A DNA stretch of 64,000 nucleotides from Myxococcales bacterium (GTDB lineage: Bacteria; Myxococcota_A; Polyangia; Haliangiales; Haliangiaceae): NCBI GenBank assembly GCA_016707895.1, contig JADJGV010000034.1, forward strand, positions 124,001-188,000. Direction: 5' to 3'. A program made the position numbers and the translations under genes. This document shows positions 8,550 through 25,938 of this stretch, in pieces. Every line of letters starts with the position of its first letter. Positions within the stretch are counted from its first letter, which is position 1. Under the pieces are notes generated by a model that saw only the letters and a program-made list of their open reading frames with translations, did no database searches and was not told the DNA's origin.

Positions 8550-11500
8550 CTACGTCGTCGGGCGGTAGCGGTTGGTGGTCGGGTCCCAGGCGTAGACGTC
8601 GGGGCCGTCGGCGAAGCCGAGCTCGCGGATCGGCTGCTTGAGCGGGCGGAAGCCGTCGGTCTCGGGGATGCTGGCGACGCGGCGCAGCCGCACCGGCCGC
8701 GCGTGGGTCGGCAGCGCGACGACGACGCGGGCCAGCGCGTCGAGATCGACGGCCTCGGTGGGCTCGAGCGCGAACGCCGCGGCCGGCAGCTCGCGATCGA
8801 GGTGGGCGCGATCGGGGATCGCCACCGCGACGCAGGCGATCACGCTGTCGAGCTGGTGCAGCGCGTCCTCGATCCGGCGGCTGGGCACCGGGCCGCCGCG
8901 GGTGCGGATCACGTCGCCGTGGCGATCGACGAACCAGTAGTCGCCGTCGCCGTCGATGCGCAGCAGATCGCCGGTGACGAACCAGGTGTCGCCGGGGCCG
9001 AAGGCGTCGTGCAACAGGCGGGTCGGGGCGATGTGCGCGATGTCGGCGATGCCGCGCGCCGAGTCGAGCCGCGCCACCAGCATGCCGGGCTCGTCGACCT
9101 TGGCCCGCACCAGCCGGCCGCGGGCGTCGCGGACCAGCTCGTCGGTGTCGAAGTCGTAGGCGGCGATCGCCAGCTCCGGGCTGCCGGGCAGCGGGTGACC
9201 GACCGCGCCGATCTTGCCGCCGTCGGCGTTGGCCAGCACCGCCGAGGCCTCGGTCGACGCGTAGAACTCGAGCACGCCGACCGCGCCGAACCGCGCGGTC
9301 AGGCGCTTCCACAGATCGGGGCGCATGCCCGAGCCGGCGAACAGCCGCACCGGGTGGTTGCGCTCGCCGATCGTGAACGGCGCGCGCACCAGCGCCCGCG
9401 CCATCTCGCCAGCGTAGAACACCACCGAGACGCCGTAGCGCCGCACCTCCTGCCAGAACACGTCGGGCGCGAACCGCGACGCCAGCGCCAGCCGGGCGCC
9501 GCCCGACAGCGCGCTGCCGGCGGCGACCAGCATGCCGGTCGGGTGGTGCAGCGGCAGCGCGCAGTAGACGGTGTCGCGGTTGGTCAGCGTGCAGGTGGCG
9601 GCGGCGCCCAGCGCCGAGAACGCCCAGCGGCGGTTGGTCACGCGGTTGGCCCGCGGCGCGTCGTACAGCCCGCCGACGACGAACACCATCGCCAGGTCGC
9701 GGGCGCGGCCGGGGTCGGCGCGGTACCACGGCGGCAGCGGCACGGTCGCCGGGTCGATGCTCTCGAGATCGACCGCGCCCGCCGGCAGCCGGCGCGCCTC
9801 GTGGGCGCCGCCCAGCACCAGCAGCTTGCCGCTGAACGCCGCGCGCACGCCGGCGGCGTCGTCGGGATCGGTCACCACCGCCTCGGCCTCGCCGACGTCG
9901 AGCGCGCGGCGCAGCGCCGGCTCGGGCAGCCGCGGCGACAGCAGCACCGCCACCGCGCCCAGCCGCGACAGCGCGGTCACCACCGACAGGTAGCTGGGGC
10001 GGCCGGTCATGATCACCGCGACCCGCTGCCCGGGGCGCACGCCGGCGGCGATCAGCCCGCGCACCACCGCGTCGACCCGGCGGTTGGCCTCGGCGTAGGT
10101 GAACGCGCGATCGCGCCACAGGAAGAACGTGCGCTCGGGGATCTCGCGCGCCTGATCGGCCAGCGCCTTGCCCAGCGACACGACGGTGTCGTCGCGCAGG
10201 TTGCGCAGCCGGTGCAGCCGCGGCAGCTGCCAGCGCAGGTTGTCGAGGTAGTCGGACAGATCGTTCGACGCGTCGCCGACCCGGTCCCACAGCGCGCGCG
10301 CCGTCTTGCCGACCACGTCGCCGGCCAGGTCGAGATCGTACTGCACCTCGCCGAGCGCACCGTCGAGGTCGTCGTCCTCGAGGTCGTCGTCGTCGGGATC
10401 GTCGTGGTGGTCGACCGGCAGGGCGCCGGCGGCGCGGGCCGCGGTGATGCGCTCGGGGCGGGGGCCGGCGCCGTCGCGCCAGCGCACCCACTCGACGACG
10501 ATCGGCCAGGTCACCGACAGCGCGGTCGAGCCGACCACCAGGCCGAAGTGCCCGGCCTTGACCATCACCTCGAACAGCTCGGTGATCGCCGGCGCGGCCT
10601 TGCGGATGCCGCGCACCGCCGCCGGCCGGCCCATCTCGTCGCGATCGCCGACGAAGTACAAGGTCGGCGAGTCGATGTCGGCCAGCGTCACCGACTGGCC
10701 GTCGATGACGATGCCGCCCGAGGTCATGCGGTTGGCGACGATGATCTCGTCGACGAACTTGCGCAGCGCCGGGCCGGGCCAGGCCACGAAGCCCTGGCCG
10801 CCGAGGAACAGCCGCCGCGCCTCGCGCTTCTCGAGCGCCGAGCGGTCGTGCAGCTTGCGCACGAAGTCGACCAGCTGGCCGGCCTCCTTGCGCGCCGACA
10901 AGAGCCGGAAGCCGGTCGAGGTCAGCACCCCCGGCAGGCCCTCGATCCGCGCCAGCGGCCGGGCGATCGCCCGCTGCACGCTGGCCACCAGCTGCTCGAC
11001 GATCTGATCGGCCATCGCCACCGAGCGGTGGACGTCGACCGGCGAGCCGAACGTGATGATCGACGCGATGCCGACCGAGCGGCGGAACGCCGCGGCCTGG
11101 TACGCGAACATGCCGCCCTGCGAGTAGCCGGCGAGGTGCACGTCCTTGCCGGTCGCGGCGCGGACCGCGTCGATCGCCTCGGACACCGCGCGCACGTGAT
11201 CGTCGAGGGTGCGGTCCATGCCGCCCTCCTCGCGCTCGGGCGCGCCGAAGTCGGTGAGCCACACGTCCATGCCGGCGCGGCTCAGGTACGCGACCGCCGA
11301 CACGTCGGGCGCGATGTCGTAGACCTCGGACGCCACCATCAGCGGCGGCACCAGCAAGAGCGGCGCGGCGGTGGGCGGCGTCGGCGAGGCGTAGCGGCGC
11401 AGCCGGAAGATCGGCGTCTGGTGGACGACCTCGAACGGCGCGCCGTAGGGCGCGGTCAGCCGGCCGGCGCGCATGATCTCGAGCGCGTTCTGCCAGGCCA

Positions 11501-11591
11501 GGCCGACCCGGCGCAGGCGCTTGGCCCACGCCACCTGGCGGCGGCGGCGCGCGGTGGCCGAACCACGAGCGGAGGCGTCACGATCGGACAT
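8550..11591 (-). CDS. Alpha/beta-hydrolase fused to acyl-CoA synthetase-like (AMP-binding) domain
   Basis: 1013 residues from ATG at 11591. Residues ~60-370 are a PhaC-like alpha/beta-hydrolase: nucleophile box GYSQGG (Ser157), acid in GDRDEMG (~316-318) and histidine in KAGHFGLVVG (His348). True PHA synthases use Cys at the nucleophile position, so this is a PhaC relative and not an obvious polymerase. An acidic linker (DDPDDDDLEDDDLDG, ~395-412) leads to an acyl-CoA synthetase-like domain: EFYASTEAS, WFVTGDLLRIDGDGDYWFVDR and IRTRGGPVPSRRIEDAL match the A5, A7 and A8 motifs. The A3 P-loop that usually reads SGTTG-PK is degenerate here (VVGGLYDAPRANRVTNRRW). The hydrolase-ligase order resembles a long acyl-CoA synthetase family known from actinobacteria. 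Likely acts on fatty acyl or hydroxyacyl substrates; activity of the ligase half is uncertain. Confidence 0.82.
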   Translation of the reverse strand: MSDRDASARGSATARRRRQVAWAKRLRRVGLAWQNALEIMRAGRLTAPYGAPFEVVHQTPIFRLRRYASPTPPTAAPLLLVPPLMVASEVYDIAPDVSAVAYLSRAGMDVWLTDFGAPEREEGGMDRTLDDHVRAVSEAIDAVRAATGKDVHLAGYSQGGMFAYQAAAFRRSVGIASIITFGSPVDVHRSVAMADQIVEQLVASVQRAIARPLARIEGLPGVLTSTGFRLLSARKEAGQLVDFVRKLHDRSALEKREARRLFLGGQGFVAWPGPALRKFVDEIIVANRMTSGGIVIDGQSVTLADIDSPTLYFVGDRDEMGRPAAVRGIRKAAPAITELFEVMVKAGHFGLVVGSTALSVTWPIVVEWVRWRDGAGPRPERITAARAAGALPVDHHDDPDDDDLEDDDLDGALGEVQYDLDLAGDVVGKTARALWDRVGDASNDLSDYLDNLRWQLPRLHRLRNLRDDTVVSLGKALADQAREIPERTFFLWRDRAFTYAEANRRVDAVVRGLIAAGVRPGQRVAVIMTGRPSYLSVVTALSRLGAVAVLLSPRLPEPALRRALDVGEAEAVVTDPDDAAGVRAAFSGKLLVLGGAHEARRLPAGAVDLESIDPATVPLPPWYRADPGRARDLAMVFVVGGLYDAPRANRVTNRRWAFSALGAAATCTLTNRDTVYCALPLHHPTGMLVAAGSALSGGARLALASRFAPDVFWQEVRRYGVSVVFYAGEMARALVRAPFTIGERNHPVRLFAGSGMRPDLWKRLTARFGAVGVLEFYASTEASAVLANADGGKIGAVGHPLPGSPELAIAAYDFDTDELVRDARGRLVRAKVDEPGMLVARLDSARGIADIAHIAPTRLLHDAFGPGDTWFVTGDLLRIDGDGDYWFVDRHGDVIRTRGGPVPSRRIEDALHQLDSVIACVAVAIPDRAHLDRELPAAAFALEPTEAVDLDALARVVVALPTHARPVRLRRVASIPETDGFRPLKQPIRELGFADGPDVYAWDPTTNRYRPTT

Positions 11592-11740
11592 CGGCGGCAG
11601 TGTACATGCCGGTCGGCGGCGCCCGCCGCGATCGCGGCAGCGATGTCGCGGTCGCGGGCCGGCGGCGGATCTGGCGCGGGCCAGGTGCGCGGATCGCCGA
11701 GGCGCGGCGGCCTGGCCCGGCGGCTGCAATCGCGGTCGGC

Positions 11741-13177
11741 ATGCGAAGGCTCCTGGCGATCTCGATCTCGATCCTGGCGGCGACGGCGTGCGGCGGCATG
11801 GAGGGCGTCGGCGGCGGCGGCGACTTCGGCGCCACCGTCGGTGGGGTCAAGGACCTGCACCTGGCCCGCGACCTGATCGCCCGCGGCCAGGTGCCGCCGG
11901 CGGCGGCGATCCTGGTCGAGGCGATGTTCGCCGAGCACGACCTCGGGCTGGCCGGGCCGCCGTGCGCCGACACGCTGTGCCTGCGCGGCGCGCTGGGCGT
12001 GGCGCCGGGGAGCGACGATCAGCCGCGGGGCTGGGTCCAGGTCGGGCTGTCGTCGACGATCGATCCCGCGACCTACGTCCGGCCGGCGACGACGTTCATC
12101 TATACGGTCGACGTGTCCGGCTCGATGGGCTGGGACAACGGCACCGGCACGCCGGGCGAGCTGAGCCGCCGGCTGATGCGCGGCCTGGCGCCGAGCCTGA
12201 CCGCGCGCGACCAGCTGGCGATCGTCACCTACGGCTCGACGGTGAGCACGCCGCTGCCGCCCACCGCCGGCGATCAGCAGCTCGCGATCCAGCGCGCGAT
12301 CGACGGGCTGGCCGAGGGCGGCGTGACCAACATGGAGGCCGGCCTGCGCCGCGCCTACGAGCTGGGGCGGGCCGCCCGGGCCGCCGGCCGCGCCAACGTC
12401 CGGATCGTGCTGTTCACCGACACGCAGCCCAACGTCGGCGCGACCACGCCGACCGAGTTCGACCAGCTGGTCACCGAGGGCGCGGCCGGCGGCGTGGCGA
12501 TGACGGTGCTGGCGCTCGGGCTGGGCATCGGCCCCGAGGTGCTGCAGAGCATCGCCAGCCAGCGCGGCGGCAACGCGTTCTCGATGGGCACCACCGCGGA
12601 GGTCGACGGCTTCCTCGCCGACGAGGCGCCGTGGTTCGCGGCGCCGATCGCCTACGCGCTGCGGGTCGGCGTGCGCACCGGCGGCGCGTTCGGCATCGAC
12701 ACCCCGTACGGCTTCCCGGTCGGGTTCGCCGAGGATCCGACGATGAAGGCCGAGTCGGTGTTCCTGTCCCGGCGCAAGGGCGCGCTCCTGGTGTCGCTGG
12801 TCGGCGATGACCTGGGCGCGCTGGCCGCCGACCTCGACCTGACCTACGTCGACGCGGCCGGCGCGCAGCACACCCAGACCATCCCGCTCGCGCGCGGCGG
12901 CGCGCCGCTCGACGCCCGCGGCCAGTGGTTCGCGCAGGAGGCCACCGCCCGCACCACCGCGCTGGCGCTGATCACCACCGCGATGCACGACGCCTGCGCG
13001 GCGTACGTCTACGGTCAGGCCGGCGCGATCGCGATCCTGCGGCCGGCGCTGGCGCGGTTCGAGGCCGACGCGGCGGCGCTGGGCGCGCCCGACCTCCCGG
13101 TCGAGGTCGACCTCGCCCAGGATCTGCTGCGGCTGTTCGAGCTGGGCGCGCCGCAGGGAACCCTCTACGGTCCGTGA
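11741..13177 (+). CDS. VWA-domain lipoprotein
   Basis: 478 residues. ATG at 11741 gives MRRLLAISISILAATAC, a lipoprotein signal with Cys17; the frame is open further up to 11600 but would bury the signal. Residues ~115-310 are a von Willebrand A domain with a complete-looking MIDAS start (YTVDVSGSMG, ~120-128), TNMEAG and LFTDTQPN motifs. The VWA family binds ligands through a divalent metal. The C-terminal part is like the tail of secreted Myxococcota VWA proteins, with no catalytic motif seen. Divergent from the hydrolase/ligase gene (149 bases apart) and 80 bases upstream of the thioredoxin gene. Confidence 0.85.
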   Translation: MRRLLAISISILAATACGGMEGVGGGGDFGATVGGVKDLHLARDLIARGQVPPAAAILVEAMFAEHDLGLAGPPCADTLCLRGALGVAPGSDDQPRGWVQVGLSSTIDPATYVRPATTFIYTVDVSGSMGWDNGTGTPGELSRRLMRGLAPSLTARDQLAIVTYGSTVSTPLPPTAGDQQLAIQRAIDGLAEGGVTNMEAGLRRAYELGRAARAAGRANVRIVLFTDTQPNVGATTPTEFDQLVTEGAAGGVAMTVLALGLGIGPEVLQSIASQRGGNAFSMGTTAEVDGFLADEAPWFAAPIAYALRVGVRTGGAFGIDTPYGFPVGFAEDPTMKAESVFLSRRKGALLVSLVGDDLGALAADLDLTYVDAAGAQHTQTIPLARGGAPLDARGQWFAQEATARTTALALITTAMHDACAAYVYGQAGAIAILRPALARFEADAAALGAPDLPVEVDLAQDLLRLFELGAPQGTLYGP

Positions 13178-13257
13178 CGCGCGGCGGGCCGATGCTACAG
13201 TGTCGCCCGCGCTCGGGACCTACCCGGGCAAACGCAACGTCGTCCGAGAGGCCGTTC

Positions 13258-13716
13258 ATGGGTACGAGCACCGTCCAGATCACCATCGACAACTTCCAGG
13301 AGATCGTCGAGAAGCCCGGCATCGTGCTGCTCGACTTCTGGGCCGAGTGGTGTGGTCCCTGCAAGATGTTCGCGCCGGTGTTCGAGAAGGCCGCCGAGCA
13401 GCACACCGACGTGGTGTTCGGCAAGATCGACACCGAGGCCGAGCAGGATCTGGCGCAGGCGGTCGGCATCTCGGCGATCCCGACGATCATGGTGTTCCGC
13501 GACGGCGTGCTGCTGTTCCGCGAGTCGGGCGCGCTGCCCCCGCAGGCCCTCGAGTCGATCGTCGATCAGGTCAAGAAGCTCGACATGGACGAGGTGCGCA
13601 AGAAGGTCGCGGAGCACGCCCACGAGCACGGCCCGGGCTGCGACCACGACCACGATCATGGCCACGACCACGGCCACGACCACGAGCACGGCCCCGGCTG
13701 CGATCACGATCATTGA
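13258..13716 (+). CDS. Thioredoxin with His-rich metal-binding tail
   Basis: 152 residues; start ATG at 13258 fits the standard thioredoxin N-terminus and has a GAGAGG about 10 bases upstream. The fold carries WCGPC (Cys32/Cys35), the preceding LLDFWAEW strand and cis-proline AIPT (Pro75). No export signal, so cytoplasmic disulfide reduction is expected. After residue 119 comes a 33-residue tail with 13 His, many Asp and two extra Cys; the 11-mer HEHGPGCDHDH occurs twice, flanking a DHGHDHGHD core. Such tails bind Zn, Ni or Co in metal chaperones, so redox function coupled to metal buffering is an inference. The tail-coding DNA is overlapped on the other strand by the methyltransferase frame. 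Confidence 0.9.
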   Translation: MGTSTVQITIDNFQEIVEKPGIVLLDFWAEWCGPCKMFAPVFEKAAEQHTDVVFGKIDTEAEQDLAQAVGISAIPTIMVFRDGVLLFRESGALPPQALESIVDQVKKLDMDEVRKKVAEHAHEHGPGCDHDHDHGHDHGHDHEHGPGCDHDH

Positions 13717-14584
13717 TCGTCGCGATCACCAGGTCGCTGAAGTACAGCTGGTAGTGGCGGGGCGAGTGGGCGCGCAGCCACGGCAGGCCGCGGGCGCGCA
13801 GCTCGGTCGTCAGGCCGGCGTCGGCCAGCAGGTCGGCCAGCGCGGCGGGATCGTCGGCGCCCAGCCCGGGATCCGGCGTCGCCAGCACCAGCGCGCCGGC
13901 GGCGGTCAGCGCGGCGGCCGCGGCGGCGACGAAGTCGGCCGGCGCCGCCAGCAGGTCGATCAGGTTGGCGGCGACGATCGCGTCGACCGCGCCGATCGCC
14001 AGCGGCAGCGCGTCGGCGTCGACGACGAGGCCGACCGCGTCGGTCGCGGCCACCGTGCGCAGCACCGCGCGCAGCGATAGATCGGTGACGATCACCTGCC
14101 GCCGCGGCGCCGCCAGCCGCGCGGCCAAGAGGTTGCCGCCGCAGCCGCACTCGACGACCACCCGCGCCCGCGCCGGCACCGCGGCGGCGATCAGCGCCGC
14201 CGGATCGGGCGCGGCGGCCAGCCACGCGGCGATCGCGGCGTCGTCGGTGGCGGCCGGCGGGCGCGGCGCGCGCTCGTGGGCGGTCCAGTCGTCGCCGAAC
14301 GCCAGCGGCTCGCGCGGCCCGGCGGCGGCGGCGAACGCGTCGACCAGCGCCACCGTCGGGCCGGTCGCCGCGCCGGCCTCGGCCAGGCTGGCCAGCACCG
14401 CGTCGCGGTAGCCGGCGAGGTACTCGGCCGGCGACGGCACCAGGATCGGCACGCCGGCCAGCACCGGGTACACCGCGGGGCAGCGGCGGCAGCGCAGCAG
14501 GCCGCGCCGCGGGTCCGCGCGCAGCGCGCCGCCGCAGCCGCCGGCCACGCACGCCAGCCGCGCGAGGAGCCCGCGCGCGATCAC
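13571..14584 (-). CDS. SAM-dependent methyltransferase with N-terminal zinc ribbon
   Basis: 337 residues, starting at GTG 14584, which overlaps the stop of the pseudouridine synthase gene as GTGA, so the two are translationally coupled. The N-terminus holds four cysteines (Cys12, 17, 32, 35) in a Trm112-like ribbon (LRCRRC-PAVYPVLAGVPILVP). The class I methyltransferase core follows: VVVECGCGGN at ~137-146 as the SAM-binding loop, VIVTDLS and DADALPL further on. Substrate unknown. Conserved sequence appears to end near SDLVIATI; the last ~50 residues are Arg/Gly-rich (RGRARGRGRG) and are antisense to the thioredoxin His tail, giving a 146-base convergent overlap. That tail is probably not under the same selection as the enzyme. 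Confidence 0.78.
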   Translation of the reverse strand: MIARGLLARLACVAGGCGGALRADPRRGLLRCRRCPAVYPVLAGVPILVPSPAEYLAGYRDAVLASLAEAGAATGPTVALVDAFAAAAGPREPLAFGDDWTAHERAPRPPAATDDAAIAAWLAAAPDPAALIAAAVPARARVVVECGCGGNLLAARLAAPRRQVIVTDLSLRAVLRTVAATDAVGLVVDADALPLAIGAVDAIVAANLIDLLAAPADFVAAAAAALTAAGALVLATPDPGLGADDPAALADLLADAGLTTELRARGLPWLRAHSPRHYQLYFSDLVIATINDRDRSRGRARGRGRGRGHDRGRGRSPGRARGRAPRPSCAPRPCRAS

Positions 14585-15267
14585 GGCAGCACCTCGGCGG
14601 TGGCGTCGAGCCAGGCGATCAGCGCGCGCAGATCGTCGGGCAGCGGCGCGTCGATCGGCGGCCGGTCGGGCAGCGCCAGCCGCGCGGCGTGCAGCGCCAG
14701 CCGCAGCGGCGGCGCCTCGGCGAACGCGCCGCGCAGCGTGCGCTTGCCGTAGAGCGGATCGCCGACGATCGGCGCCTCGAGCGCGCGCAGGTGGACGCGG
14801 ATCTGGTGGTGGCGGCCGGTCAGCGGCCGGGCCTCGACCTCGGTGACCACGCCGGCGGGCAGCCGCCACCGGCGGCGGGCGCTGACGTCGGTGCGGGCCG
14901 GCTTGCCGGGCTCGCCGGGCGCCGCCGGCCGGGCCTTGCCGCGGCGGGCGTCGGTGAGCGGCAGCTCGATCGCGCGCTCGCCGGGCAGATCGCCGAACGC
15001 CAGCGCGACGTAGGTCTTGCGGACGGTGCGCGCCTCGAACGCGGCGCACAGCGCGCGGTGCGCGGCCGCGGTCTTCGCGAACACCACGACGCCCGAGGTG
15101 TCCTGATCGATGCGGTGCACGACCCACAGCGGCGCGCCGCGCGCGGCCTCGAGCTGCTGGCGCAGCGCGACCGGCCCGTCGGCGGTGCGGCCGGGGATGA
15201 CCAGCGCGCCGGCCGGCTTGGCGACCGCGATCAGGTCGGCGTCCTCGTAGAGGAGCGGGGCGTCCAC
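14581..15267 (-). CDS. RluA-family pseudouridine synthase
   Basis: 228 residues. The RluA/RluC/RluD-type catalytic motif HRIDQDTSGVVVFAK is at residues 51-65, with Asp54 as the catalytic aspartate; GRHHQIRVHL and the GDPLYG motif follow as in the family. No S4 domain is present, as in the shorter RluA subgroup. It isomerises uridine to pseudouridine in rRNA or tRNA; the exact target cannot be told from sequence. It is the first gene of a two-gene unit with the zinc-ribbon methyltransferase (GTGA overlap), suggesting RNA modification or a common regulation for both. Confidence 0.92.
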   Translation of the reverse strand: MDAPLLYEDADLIAVAKPAGALVIPGRTADGPVALRQQLEAARGAPLWVVHRIDQDTSGVVVFAKTAAAHRALCAAFEARTVRKTYVALAFGDLPGERAIELPLTDARRGKARPAAPGEPGKPARTDVSARRRWRLPAGVVTEVEARPLTGRHHQIRVHLRALEAPIVGDPLYGKRTLRGAFAEAPPLRLALHAARLALPDRPPIDAPLPDDLRALIAWLDATAEVLP

Positions 15268-15569
15268 GCGGCCTCATACCGCGTGGCGTCGCGGCGCGCG
15301 ACCTGCGCGTCTGCGCACGTGCGCGCGTGTCGCACCCGCGGTCGAGCGCGGGCGCTGTGACGATTGCGCGCACCCGCGAAACCAATCGCGAAAGTGGCGG
15401 CGCCCCGCGGTGGCGCTCGCACCGCCGGTGTTACGATTGCCACGCACCACACGATCCGCTGGGGCGACTCGTCCGCGAGTCGAGCGGGCGCGTGGCACTC
15501 CGGTTTCTGTCCACCTCCGTCCGCTCGGACCGGCCTGCCGGTCATCACGCGACTCCGACAAGAGGGATC
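15268..15569. other. Divergent intergenic region (302 bp)
   Basis: Separates the pseudouridine synthase gene from the giant TPR gene and must carry promoters for both. It is GC-rich with a GCGCACGTGCGCGCG-type alternating stretch near 15310-15330. No RNA gene, convincing -10/-35 pair or small gene was found. Confidence 0.4.
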
Positions 15570-23333
<7,764 letters not shown>

Positions 23334-23358
23334 GCGGGCGCGCGGGCCGGGCGCGCGG

Positions 23359-24200
23359 CTAGCGCCAGGTCCAGGCGGCGACCGCGACGCCGCCGCCCGC
23401 GGTCGGCACCAGCGCGACCGCCGGCCGCTCGTGGGCGCGCCGGCGGCCGACCACGTACAGGCCGACGCCGACCGCGACCGCGACCGCGCCGGCGGCGTAG
23501 GCGATGGTGGCGTTGCGCTCGGCCGCGGCGCCGTCGCGATCGGCGGCCAGCACCGCGGCGGCGGTGCAGCCGGTCGCGCACGCGGCCTCGATGTCGTCGC
23601 CGAGCGCTCGGGCGTGCAGCGAGAGCAGCACGCCGGCGGCGAGCCCGCCCACGCCGACGCCGGCGGTGACCAGGCCGCCCAGCCGCAACGTCCGGCCGCG
23701 ATCGATCGACGGTGGTGGTGGGCGGACGATCGGCAGCGCGATCGTGGGGCCGGGCTCGAGCGACGGTGCCACCGGCGCGGTCGGTCCGGGTGCCGGACCG
23801 GGTGGCGGCGTCGGGGCTTCGGGGGCGGTCCGATCGGGCGGCGGCGGCGGCGCGGCGGCGCAGGCGTCCATCTCGACGATGCGCTGCTCGACCCGCGCGC
23901 GGTCCTTGGCCGTCGGCGCCTCGCGCAGGTAGCTGCGATAGAACCGCGCGGCCTCGACGCAGTCGTGCTTCTGTCGGTAGGCCTGCGCGATGTTGTAGAG
24001 CAAGAGCGGCGCCGGCACGCGCTTGTACGATTCCTTGAACGCGGCGATCGCGTCGTCGTACTCGGCGACGTTGAAGTGGCGCGTGCCGCGGGCGAACGCG
24101 GCCTTGGCCGCGGCGCGATCGTCGGGCGTCGGCGCGGCCGGCTGCGCGGCGGCCGCCGCGACCGCGACCACCAGCGCGCCGAGCACGAGGCCGGCGCGCA

Positions 24201-24201
<1 letters not shown>
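23359..24201 (-). CDS. Secreted/membrane TPR protein, partner of kinase upstream
   Basis: 280 residues, starting ATG 24201 that overlaps the kinase stop as TGATG. N-terminal signal (MRAGLVLGALVVAVAAAAAQ) is followed by TPR-like helices (AFARGTRHFNVAEYDDAIAAFKESYKRVP, YNIAQAYRQ, ARFYRSYLREAP), a Pro-rich linker, and two hydrophobic segments near the C-terminus separated by a short loop with a Cys pair (AACATGC). The end VALVPTAGGGVAVAAW looks like a terminal beta strand. The same architecture appears in the gene after the second kinase (57237-57974). Probably an envelope protein that works with the kinase. Confidence 0.8.
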
Positions 24202-25868
<1,667 letters not shown>

Positions 25869-25938
25869 GACGGGTGCAGTATAGCCCGTGAGGGGTGACG
25901 CCCGGTCGGTGTATTTCGGATATCGTGGCGGCCTCCCG

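Noticed and set aside
8550..11591. PHA synthase
   Set aside because: The nucleophile is Ser in GYSQGG and not Cys, and the protein is fused to an AMP-binding domain; no phasin or phaA/B gene is near.
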